A stretch of DNA of 64,000 bases from BPJO01 sp037189665 (GTDB lineage: Bacteria; Planctomycetota; Phycisphaerae; Tepidisphaerales; Tepidisphaeraceae): NCBI GenBank assembly GCA_037189665.1, contig JBBCIV010000070.1:11962-75961 (forward strand), given 5' to 3'. The notes under the pieces are model-generated. The model made no database searches. It worked only from the letters and a program-made list of their open reading frames with translations, and had not been told where the DNA came from. The translations under genes were made by a program, and so were the position numbers. Each line of letters opens with the position of its first letter. The first letter of the stretch is position 1. This document shows positions 17,541-25,317 of this stretch, in pieces.

Positions 17541-17686
17541 AACAGAAAAACGCTGGGTGCCCTGCTACGCCTCAACTTTGAGATTGGACGATGACAGGTC
17601 GGCCGGAAATTCATATATGGTTCCGAAGGCATCCCCCCAAAACGTAGACATGACACGTTCAAGCGCAGCCCATTTTTATGGCTTTC

Positions 17687-18595
17687 CTACGGCCGGATCG
17701 GGATGTTGTGTTGCCGGCGATACTGTGTGGGGGTGTAGTTCATTCGGCGACGGAAGCGGATCGCGAAGTAGCAGGGATCGTTAAAACCAACCCGCCCGGC
17801 GATCTGCTTAATGCTGAAGCGCGTGTTGACGAGCAACCGGGCCGCCGTCTGCATGCGCTGCTCTTCCAGGTACTGCTGCGGCGTCGTACCGACTTGCTTA
17901 TGAAACAGGTGGGTCAGACGGCTGACGCTCTGGTTGCTCGCACGGGCAATGTCGGCAAGCGTGATCGGGTGGGACAACTGCTCTACAATAAAGATCATGG
18001 CTTTCTGGATGTCCGGATCGATGCGATGAGCACGGTTGGCCGGGTTGATCGCATCGCACAGAAGCAGTAGCCGCTCCAATGCGTTGGCAGAGAGTTCCTC
18101 GCGGCGCCAGCGCGCGGTGGAATCAAGTCGATGCAGCAGGCTGAATTGTTCCGTGATGGTGGTACGTTCAGTTCCCTCGGTTGTCGATAACAGCAATGTG
18201 CCAAACCCATGGTCCGACCAGGCGAGCCATTCCAACCATTTGACCGGTGGATGAAAATGCACCCAAAGCCATTCCCACGATTCGGCCTGCTCGTTCACGC
18301 TGATGTCCTGGGGCGCCGAGGGGGGAAGGAGCACCAGATCGCCCGGTACGGTGCGGACGATGCCGCCATCCGGCAGGCGGTATGCGGCACTGCCCGAAAG
18401 GGTCAGGGTAAGCAACCAGCTATCACACCCTGCACGGCGCCGACAACGATAATTGTGGTCCATCAGGAAGTAACCCGTCCAGAGCATTCCAAAGCCACCG
18501 GGATTCGTCAGATCGCCGCTTCGAACCACATCACCATAGGGTGTCGGGCGAAACCGCTGAATGCTTGGCCCGCTGGGAGTAGAACTGGTTGACAT
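17687..18595 (-). CDS. AraC family transcriptional regulator
   Basis: A 302-residue regulator. An N-terminal cupin-like sensor domain (GGIVRTVPGDLVLLPPSAPQ near residue 80) is followed by a C-terminal pair of helix-turn-helix motifs (ITLADIARASNQSVSRLTHL near 215 and FSIKQIAGRVGFNDPCYFAI near 265), ending with the typical YTPTQYRRQ. It faces away from the PEP-CTERM gene at 18786 and ends convergent with the oxidoreductase at 17540. A sugar ligand is likely from family and setting but not shown. Confidence 0.92.
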   Translation of the reverse strand: MSTSSTPSGPSIQRFRPTPYGDVVRSGDLTNPGGFGMLWTGYFLMDHNYRCRRRAGCDSWLLTLTLSGSAAYRLPDGGIVRTVPGDLVLLPPSAPQDISVNEQAESWEWLWVHFHPPVKWLEWLAWSDHGFGTLLLSTTEGTERTTITEQFSLLHRLDSTARWRREELSANALERLLLLCDAINPANRAHRIDPDIQKAMIFIVEQLSHPITLADIARASNQSVSRLTHLFHKQVGTTPQQYLEEQRMQTAARLLVNTRFSIKQIAGRVGFNDPCYFAIRFRRRMNYTPTQYRRQHNIPIRP

Positions 18596-18785
18596 GCTTG
18601 CACCTCACACCCCGCGCAACTTAACAGCGCCAGCCCGCGCAGCCATCTTGAATGCCGGATATTCATGATTTTTTGCCGAAGATCGCAGGGCGACTTCGAG
18701 ATCGGAGGTTAGTTTTTAAATCCACATGTCTGTCCGGATTGTCTGGATTGGCGATGGATTTCCATGCCGTGCATTGGAGGGCTTT

Positions 18786-19523
18786 ATGCTTAGTGTTCGA
18801 GTGTTGTCATTGAGCGGTTTGCTGGCGTCGCTTCTGGTGCCGGCGACGTGGGGTGCCACCGTTCTTCCAGATAATCCCAATCAGGCGCTGGCGTATCAGT
18901 TTTCCAGCTTAACCGGCCACGCTGGCAACGGCATTAACTATGATCTAGGGTACACTTTTACCGTAACCAGTCCGGTGACCGTCACGGGACTGGCGGCGGT
19001 CGACTGGACGGGCTCGTCATTCCCCACAAGCGGCGAATATATCGGACAGTCCGTAGCGATATACCCGTCCGCCCTTACGCCCGTGGCGGGGTCGCCTGTA
19101 GCGCTCGCCTCCGCGACGGTTCTGGCGACCGACCCGATCGTCTCGATTTCCGGCGGCACGTACACGTCGGGAACCGGCTTTCGCTATCGTGATCTCGATG
19201 CCCCCGTCACGCTGACAGCAGGAACGTACCAGATCGTCGTGGCGAACCACGGGACCGGCGTCTATCAAGGCGGTACGCTCGCGGGAACGGGGGTGGACGG
19301 GATCGCCCCCTTGGGTCCTGGGCTGAGTAATGGTCTCTATAAGAGCCCGACTCACACGCCTGATTATGTGTATCCAGCCGGTGGAGCTGGCGTTTATAAC
19401 GCCACTGCCCTCAATGCCAACGTCGGTCCGAACTTCATTGTAGCCGTTCCCGAACCGGCCATGATGACCACCGGCGTGCTGATGCTCGGCGGCTTGACGA
19501 TGCGTCGGCGGAAACAAGCCTGA
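18786..19523 (+). CDS. PEP-CTERM surface protein
   Basis: A 245-residue exported protein. The signal peptide begins MLSVRVLSLSGLLASLLVPA. The C-terminus has the sorting signal VPEPAMMTTGVLMLGG followed by the basic tail RRRKQA, the substrate pattern for exosortase-type processing. The central region (GYTFTVTSPVTVTGLAAVDW) looks like a beta-sandwich domain, close in style to DUF4082. The start at 18786 is preferred because GGAGGG lies just upstream; the frame also opens at 18726. It is divergent from an AraC gene that may control it. No exosortase is present in the window. Confidence 0.85.
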   Translation: MLSVRVLSLSGLLASLLVPATWGATVLPDNPNQALAYQFSSLTGHAGNGINYDLGYTFTVTSPVTVTGLAAVDWTGSSFPTSGEYIGQSVAIYPSALTPVAGSPVALASATVLATDPIVSISGGTYTSGTGFRYRDLDAPVTLTAGTYQIVVANHGTGVYQGGTLAGTGVDGIAPLGPGLSNGLYKSPTHTPDYVYPAGGAGVYNATALNANVGPNFIVAVPEPAMMTTGVLMLGGLTMRRRKQA

Positions 19524-19673
19524 GGGTGTTGGGCTGGCGCGCCGCCGTCGGATGGCATGCCCCCCATTTTTGTCCAAGTCAAAACCTCTTTTCCGCCCTT
19601 TGCTGCTCTTAACAAGCCGGGGAAGATCTATCCCATAGGTTCAGGAAAAGGGGGCCTCCAAGAATGACAAACG

Positions 19674-21305
19674 ATGTTTATCCTCCATTACGCCGATCCG
19701 CGTTTTCTTGCCGGTGTTTCGAAGCACGGGTTTCCCGCTGAACACGGCCTGCGTTTGCACAACACGGGCTATATGAAAACCCCGTTCGGCGAACGATGGC
19801 GCGATTCGCCCGTCCTGCAATCCGCCCGCAAATCGGGCCGGCCGTACTTCATCGACCGCCTGACCGGAGGAATGCCGTTCCAGTCGCTCGACGGCCTGAC
19901 GGACATCGCACGAACGCTGAAGAACGACGCGCACTTCCTTGGCTTCCAGGTTCACGAATGGGACAACTGCCCGTTCCACGATTACCGTCTCATCAAGAAG
20001 GAGTTTTTCGACAAAGACATCCCCTTCACCGAAGCCAACTTCGCCAAATACGTGGGCCTGACCCTACGTCCTTATTTCGAGGGTGGTGATTACGCCACTT
20101 ACCGCGATCTATACACGCCGCTGAACACGATGAAGAATGCGAAGCGATACCTCGAAGGCTACTTCAGCCGCATGGTTGAGTTGACCGAAGGACAGGTGTT
20201 GTCGGTCAACGGGTATGGACAGTTCCCGCACACCGTGTTCCGGCTGGGCGGGAAGAACAACATGGCGGAAATCGGCAACCAGGTGTATCAGTCGGCGTTT
20301 CAGATCAGTTGCGTCCGCGGCGCGGGGCGCGAATACGGCAAACCGTTCGGCGTCTATTACGAAACCTGGGGCGGCTCACCGTTTAGTTGCACTTGCGCCA
20401 CATCCTTCTCGCCGTGGCTGCCCGAAGAAGGACAGTTTAAGCTATTCGACGAGTTTGGGGGCGCCAGCGTGCAGGGCGGCAGCAGCCGGTCGCTGCAAAG
20501 GCGACTGGTCTATTTCTCCTGGCTGTCGGGTTCTCAGTGGTGGGCCGACGAATGGGGCGCGGAAAATTATTTCTTCGACTGGGACCAGCACCCGCTGACC
20601 GAATACGGCAACATCATGCTCGCCTTCACGACAATCGCCCAGCGCGTCGGCCCGGTCACGCCGATCGTCCCGGCGGCGCTGGTCCTGCCGCCCGATACGC
20701 TGGGCCTCGACGTCGGCTACGTCGCCGGGACGCGACGACTGGTGTTCGATGCCGTCGAACCCGATCCGTGTCACAACCTCGTGCGGGATTGGGCCAAGGA
20801 GATGCTCGCGCCGCGCCCGTGGCGTAAAGGCGGCGACGACTACAACCTCACCCCGTCCCTGTGGGCCGGCGCGATCGATGTTCTTTCCGCCGACGCCTCA
20901 CCGGAGGTCTTGTCGCGTTACGATGTGACAATGTTCGTCGATGAAAATCACCGAGCCAAAGCCGATCATCCTAAAAAGCTGGGCGTCGATATCGAGAGCG
21001 CCCACGAAAGCCAGTCGATCATCCGCCAGCGGCTTCCCTTCCGCGTCGACGGTGAGGTCGGCTGCGTGCAGGCCCATTCCAGCGATCGCGTATTGGTCGG
21101 CGTATTCAACAACCTGGGCGTGATGAAACTGGATGGCAAAGAAACGCTCGACCCCCAGTCCGCCCGAACCGCAACCATCACGGGACCTTGCACCGACCTG
21201 ATCCCCCTTTACGGCGAACAACATGTCCGCCAACGAAACAATAACTCCGTCACCGTTGAACTTCCCCCCGGCGACCTGGCCGTGCTCTCCTTCGCCCGTG
21301 CCTGA
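19674..21305 (+). CDS. Unrecognised protein, possible glycoside hydrolase
   Basis: A 543-residue protein that I cannot place in a named family. The first 330 residues look like a TIM-barrel enzyme: many aromatic residues (FQVHEWDNCPFHDY near 100, FGVYYETWGGSPF near 225, SGSQWWADEWGAENYFFDWD near 285) and acidic residues at likely strand ends. The last 100 residues look beta-rich. It has no signal peptide. The start is uncertain. The strong GGGGG binding site is about 8 bases from a different-frame ATG at 19664 (25 codons, ending in TGA) and about 20 from the 19674 ATG, and the main frame has a stop just upstream. A frameshift at the very start is possible. Confidence 0.6.
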   Translation: MFILHYADPRFLAGVSKHGFPAEHGLRLHNTGYMKTPFGERWRDSPVLQSARKSGRPYFIDRLTGGMPFQSLDGLTDIARTLKNDAHFLGFQVHEWDNCPFHDYRLIKKEFFDKDIPFTEANFAKYVGLTLRPYFEGGDYATYRDLYTPLNTMKNAKRYLEGYFSRMVELTEGQVLSVNGYGQFPHTVFRLGGKNNMAEIGNQVYQSAFQISCVRGAGREYGKPFGVYYETWGGSPFSCTCATSFSPWLPEEGQFKLFDEFGGASVQGGSSRSLQRRLVYFSWLSGSQWWADEWGAENYFFDWDQHPLTEYGNIMLAFTTIAQRVGPVTPIVPAALVLPPDTLGLDVGYVAGTRRLVFDAVEPDPCHNLVRDWAKEMLAPRPWRKGGDDYNLTPSLWAGAIDVLSADASPEVLSRYDVTMFVDENHRAKADHPKKLGVDIESAHESQSIIRQRLPFRVDGEVGCVQAHSSDRVLVGVFNNLGVMKLDGKETLDPQSARTATITGPCTDLIPLYGEQHVRQRNNNSVTVELPPGDLAVLSFARA

Positions 21306-21381
21306 TCGCGCCGCGAGAATGGAGCTTCAACGACCCGACCAAGCACTTTGTATGCAACTGGGTACTGTCAGCTTGTGACCT

Positions 21382-22371
21382 ATGATCCCTACCCAGCAAA
21401 AAATCGTTTATTCCTGCGTATTCTTCATTGCTATCCTGTTGCTGATGCCCTTCGTCCGCGCCGAAATGGCGCCGGAACAAAAGCGGCCCACCACTCAGCC
21501 GATTAAAACCATCCGAGTGCTGGCGGTGGGCAACAGCTTTTCCCGCGACGCCATGATGAACGTATCCGACTTTGCCGAAGCGGCCGGATACAAGTTCATC
21601 TCCGCCGCTGCGATCATGCTGAGCGGCAGCCTGGAAGATCACATGCGGGGCGCCGATGCCTTCGAATCCGACGGCCCGGCGCACATTGCCCGCCCCTACG
21701 GCCGCAAAAGCCTGAAGGAGATGCTCGCCGCCGAACCGTGGGACATCGTGACCATCCAGCAGAACAGCTTGAAGAGCTTCGTCTCCGATTCCTTGGAACC
21801 GCATGCCGGACGGCTCATTGAATACATCCGCCGCCACGCGCCGCAGGCCGAGATTGTCGTTCACCAGACCTGGGCCTATCGCGACGACCATCAACTTTTC
21901 ACGGAACGAGATGACCTGGACACCGATCGCATGTATGCCGGCCTGTGCAGCGCCTACGACGGACTTGCCAAGACATACGGCCTGCGCCAAATCCCCAGCG
22001 GGGATGCCATGCAGGCCGCCCGACTCGATCCGGCCTGGGGACGATTCATCCCCGACCCTGATTTTGATCCCCACACCGCCGTACATCCGGCTTTGCCCAA
22101 AGCAGAAAAACGTTCCTTGCACCGCAACTTCTACTGGATCAAAAACAGCAAGACCGGCGAACACACGATCGTCCACGACAGCCTCCATGCCAACTCCAAT
22201 GGGCACTACCTGCTGGCCTGCGTCTGGTTCGAGTTCCTATTCGGACAAAGCGTGCTGGACAACCCCTACGTGTCGCCTTACGTCGACTCCGCGGATGCGG
22301 TCATTCTGCGACGCATCGCACACAAGGTTGTAACGGAAAAGTACCGCCCGAAAACGGTATCCGTGCCATAA
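21382..22371 (+). CDS. Secreted DUF4886-type SGNH-like protein
   Basis: A 329-residue exported protein. The signal peptide spans residues 1-27 (hydrophobic core CVFFIAILLLMPF). LAVGNSFSRDAM near 48 and HDSLHANSNGHY near 266 are the first and last SGNH-like blocks, with Ser and the His candidates. WDIVTIQQNS near 120 is the middle block (Q in place of the usual G-x-N-D). This pattern fits DUF4886 proteins, thought to be esterase-like; the biochemical role is unproven. It lies 76 bases after the unrecognised possible hydrolase, probably in one transcript. Confidence 0.75.
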   Translation: MIPTQQKIVYSCVFFIAILLLMPFVRAEMAPEQKRPTTQPIKTIRVLAVGNSFSRDAMMNVSDFAEAAGYKFISAAAIMLSGSLEDHMRGADAFESDGPAHIARPYGRKSLKEMLAAEPWDIVTIQQNSLKSFVSDSLEPHAGRLIEYIRRHAPQAEIVVHQTWAYRDDHQLFTERDDLDTDRMYAGLCSAYDGLAKTYGLRQIPSGDAMQAARLDPAWGRFIPDPDFDPHTAVHPALPKAEKRSLHRNFYWIKNSKTGEHTIVHDSLHANSNGHYLLACVWFEFLFGQSVLDNPYVSPYVDSADAVILRRIAHKVVTEKYRPKTVSVP

Positions 22372-22428
22372 GCAACATTCCCCATTTCTTCACCAATCCG
22401 TAGAGGGTTGCGGCGGTCGCATGCGTGG

Positions 22429-22445
22429 GAATCCCGCAGGGATTC
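22429..22445. terminator. Possible bidirectional terminator hairpin
   Basis: GAATCCC and GGGATTC form a perfect 7-bp stem with a 3-base loop, placed between the convergent ends of the DUF4886 gene (22371) and an AraC gene (22465). There is no long T run, so the call rests on position and symmetry. Confidence 0.35.
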
Positions 22446-22464
22446 GTATGGATTTGAAAACGCT

Positions 22465-23370
22465 TCAGTCTTTGACCGCGCCGTCCACACTGGAAAGCCG
22501 CCTCGTCCGCCTGAACATCAGCGGCGCCTGGCCCGTCTGGCGGCGAAACCACTTCGTAAAGTGCGGCAACGACGAGAAACCAAGCGAAAACGCCACGCTC
22601 TTGATCTGGGCATCGCTGTAAATCAGTGCGTTGACCGCATGCTCTCGGCGGCGGGCGTCGAACCAGCGCTTGGGGGTGGAATCATAGTATCGGTGAAACA
22701 TGCGGTTCATCTGGCTGATGCTGAGGCCGATCCGCCGGGCGATGGTCGCCTCTCGCAGAGGTTGGGCAAACGGATGGTCTTCGACCAGCCGCATCGCCGC
22801 GATGGCGCGAGCATCGCGCACCACCGGCAGCTTCGGCTTCATTCCCGCGACCCGCTGCATGGCGTTGGCGTAAGCGCTCAGCCAATCGCTGAATCTCGCC
22901 TGGATTGCGAAATGCGCTCCGACGTCGATCGCCCTCGAATGCAGTTCGATCTGAACGTTGCCCGCATGAGTCCGCACGGCCTTCGCCAGGTTGGAACCGG
23001 TCTGTTCCAGTTCCGGCGCATCAACCGACGAGATCAGCACCGCGCGACGGTGGTCAAACAATGAACGCCTGCTGTCAAGCCAGCGCGTCGTGAATCGGAT
23101 ACTCAGCAGTTTTGTTCCCGGTTTGAACTCCTGCCGCCCCCTCATCATCGCTGGAAAAACCCACGTTCCCGGCGTAGCGGTCACCACATCGCTTCCCTGC
23201 CGGATCAACACCCCGCCCCGGCGAATCAACCACGCAATGGTCTGCACCGGCGACATGTCCGAAGACAGATTGCTGACGGCAACCTCATCATCGTACGCCC
23301 ACAGCAACTCCGAACGCAGTTCCCTGAACGTAATCACCTTCAGGCACTCGAACGAGGAGATAGGGGTCAT
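22465..23370 (-). CDS. AraC family transcriptional regulator
   Basis: A 301-residue regulator. The N-terminal sensor domain (WLIRRGGVLIRQGSDVVTAT near 50) is cupin-like. The C-terminal helix-turn-helix pair reads LREATIARRIGLSISQMNRM near 210 and AQIKSVAFSLGFSSLPHFTK near 255, ending with the usual TGQAPLMFRR. It is divergent from the PEP-CTERM gene at 23549, repeating the AraC plus PEP-CTERM arrangement at 17687-19523. It probably responds to a carbohydrate; this is inferred from its neighbours. Confidence 0.9.
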   Translation of the reverse strand: MTPISSFECLKVITFRELRSELLWAYDDEVAVSNLSSDMSPVQTIAWLIRRGGVLIRQGSDVVTATPGTWVFPAMMRGRQEFKPGTKLLSIRFTTRWLDSRRSLFDHRRAVLISSVDAPELEQTGSNLAKAVRTHAGNVQIELHSRAIDVGAHFAIQARFSDWLSAYANAMQRVAGMKPKLPVVRDARAIAAMRLVEDHPFAQPLREATIARRIGLSISQMNRMFHRYYDSTPKRWFDARRREHAVNALIYSDAQIKSVAFSLGFSSLPHFTKWFRRQTGQAPLMFRRTRRLSSVDGAVKD

Positions 23371-23498
23371 GGAAAAACGCTCCGGTCAGACAGATCTATG
23401 CCAATGCGCAAAAAGTGTAACTAGTAAGGAAATATCCGACAACGGTTTTCCCTCTATGCCTGAAAAGGATGTGCTAATCTGCAAACACTCGTAAATGC

Positions 23499-23515
23499 AA
23501 AGGCGCGGAGCCTTT
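23499..23515 (+). promoter_or_regulatory. Hairpin in the leader of the 23549 PEP-CTERM gene
   Basis: AAAGGC-GCGGA-GCCTTT is a perfect 6-bp inverted repeat about 35 bases before the start codon. It lies next to two GCAAA boxes (23481 and 23497). The arrangement faintly recalls the conserved core of c-di-GMP-I riboswitches, but the full fold is not evident. Confidence 0.25.
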
Positions 23516-23548
23516 ATCCATCAGGATGCAAAAGGAAAGGATAGGAAA

Positions 23549-24499
23549 ATGTTGGATCCACATCGTTCATCGATCGATCAAACTGGTGCTATGAGGAAAC
23601 GGCTGCTTGGGGGCGCGGCGCTGGCTATCGCAAGCTCGCTGATGCTGACGAACTTCGCATCCGGCGCTACTCTTTTGCTCGATTTCGGCGGCTCCACCGC
23701 CTACAACGGCAGCAATTCACCGGCCCACGTGGACGGAACGGTGTCGCTTTCCTATACGGACTGGAGAGCGATCGCCGGCGTCAGTGGTGGTTCTAAGCTC
23801 AGCGCGACGGTCAAAGATAGCGACAACAACGATATCACCATTTATCTTGGTCGTAATTCCACTAATGTCACTAACGACCAGATTGATTTTGATGCGACCG
23901 TTTTTCCGGTGTCGAACAGTGCAGGTTCAGGCATCTTCGCAACGGATCTGGCCAACGATGCTCTGGTTTCGCATAGTTCGGTCGCTCGCGATCCTATCGC
24001 CTCGCTGATTACGGGTTTACCGCTGGGCCAATATTACGTTTATGTCGTTGGCCATTATGCTGGCAATATCAATACCGGTTTCAATGCCATCGCCGGCGCC
24101 GTGAATATCGCCGGGCCCGGCGGCGGAGGCATCGGAGACACCATCGAAATTACGAACGTGTATGATGAAGCGTTTTTTGAGGCGCCACAAGCGTTGGCCG
24201 GAGGCAATTCCTCTACTTGGGTAAATGGTGTCAACTATGGAAAGTTCACCATCAATCTGACCAGCACCAATCCTAATCTTGCCGTGGCGATCGACGCGGC
24301 CAAAGGTGGCACTTCCACAAGCTACCTGACCTCGGTGATGATCACTCCGGTTCCCGAACCGACCACTGCAAGCTTGCTGGCCGGCGCGGGGTTGCTGATC
24401 TCGCGGCGACATATCCGGTCTCGTTATCTGCCGAGGCGATGTAATTCAAAACGTAAGCAAGCTGATGTTCAAAACCGCAAACGATCAGTCCCTTGGTAA
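23549..24499 (+). CDS. PEP-CTERM surface protein with extended tail
   Basis: A 316-residue exported protein. An N-terminal export signal (MRKRLLGGAALAIASSLM, starting at residue 15) is followed by a beta-rich body and a VPEPTTASLLAGAGLLISRR sorting signal near residue 268. Unusually, about 30 residues follow the basic cluster (to KRSVPW), and the last 15 bases overlap the truncated minus-strand gene at 24485. The original stop may have been lost at a rearrangement. The start at 23549 follows AGGAAAGGATAGGAAA; starting at 23591 is also possible. It is divergent from an AraC regulator. Confidence 0.8.
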   Translation: MLDPHRSSIDQTGAMRKRLLGGAALAIASSLMLTNFASGATLLLDFGGSTAYNGSNSPAHVDGTVSLSYTDWRAIAGVSGGSKLSATVKDSDNNDITIYLGRNSTNVTNDQIDFDATVFPVSNSAGSGIFATDLANDALVSHSSVARDPIASLITGLPLGQYYVYVVGHYAGNINTGFNAIAGAVNIAGPGGGGIGDTIEITNVYDEAFFEAPQALAGGNSSTWVNGVNYGKFTINLTSTNPNLAVAIDAAKGGTSTSYLTSVMITPVPEPTTASLLAGAGLLISRRHIRSRYLPRRCNSKRKQADVQNRKRSVPW

Positions 24500-24868
24500 A
24501 GCCCCGAAGCGCGATGCCCAGTGTTTGAAAGCGCGCTGATCGAGCGGACAATAGCAACCGGGAATCTCCTTCAGATCGGATGCCACGAGGGACTGATAGG
24601 GTTCGTCGTCGCCGGCCGACAACGCGCCGCCATGGCCAAGCGTATGTCCGATCCATATCCCGACCTGATAGCCGCGGGCCGAAAGCATGGGAATGACCGC
24701 GCGTGCATAATCTGTCGCCTGCTCAAAATAGGATAGAGGCGGAAGATCTCGCTCATAGGGATGGGGTACGATCAACAGAACATCTGTCGTACCGGTTCTT
24801 CCCAACAGAGACAGACGCTGCTTCCAAACCGGGTCATACGGCTGGCAGATGGTGAGTGGAACCGTCAT
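24485..24868 (-). pseudogene. Truncated N-terminal fragment of an unidentified protein
   Basis: A 127-residue frame with a normal-looking protein start: DVLLIVPHPYERDLPPLSYF near 30 and YQVGIWIGHTLGHGGALSA near 68. It reads like the first domain of a long enzyme, perhaps a glycoside hydrolase, but stops at FGALPRD without a complete fold. It abuts the tail of the convergent PEP-CTERM gene (15-base overlap). A deletion or rearrangement there is the simplest explanation. A short intact protein is possible but less likely. It lies 48 bases after the SemiSWEET-like gene. Confidence 0.5.
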
Positions 24869-24916
24869 TCGCCAGGTATACTTGGCTGGCCTGCCAGTTC
24901 CTTATCAAGAGTGCGC

Positions 24917-25207
24917 TCAGGTTTGAAACGTTTTCCACAGGCAGATGCCCAGGAGCAGCATTTGAAGTATGGCCGCAACAGTATTGCCGATCCATACGGC
25001 TGCCCGTTGGTAATTCCATCCGTAAAATGCCCAAAATATATACACAATAGCAAATCCGACCAGGTTAGTCATGGAGAGTGAACTGACCTTAGGAGACGCA
25101 TATTCCGCCATGACTTGCGCGGCAATGGACACACATGCCACCAATGCGACCAGAGTGCCGAGAAACTCCCAAAATCGATCCGCAGGGGATATCGTGGCTC
25201 TTTTCAT
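24917..25207 (-). CDS. SemiSWEET-like (PQ-loop) sugar transporter
   Basis: A 96-residue protein with three predicted membrane helices: FLGTLVALVACVSIAAQV (residues 14-31), LVGFAIVYIFWAFYGW (49-64) and WIGNTVAAILQMLLLGICLW (72-91). The spacing, the SSLSMTN segment after helix 1, the W-x-x-YG motif after helix 2 and the conserved Asn of IGN in helix 3 match bacterial SemiSWEETs, which dimerise to make a sugar channel. The hallmark PQ pair in helix 1 is AQ here. It lies in a run of sugar-catabolism genes, which agrees with sugar movement across the inner membrane. Confidence 0.72.
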   Translation of the reverse strand: MKRATISPADRFWEFLGTLVALVACVSIAAQVMAEYASPKVSSLSMTNLVGFAIVYIFWAFYGWNYQRAAVWIGNTVAAILQMLLLGICLWKTFQT

Positions 25208-25317
25208 TTATGTGCTTTAACTAAGCCAAATTAGGAAGATTGTGGATCATGAAAAGCCGCTGTGAATATCGTATCGGAGGGTTGGAACAACAAACTCATG
25301 CCGGATGATGGCGAGCT

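Noticed and set aside
24870..24890. GTATAC palindrome near the truncated gene as a fifth FadR-type operator
   Set aside because: The flanks (AGGTATACTT) do not have the T-x-G and C-x-A positions kept in the other four sites.
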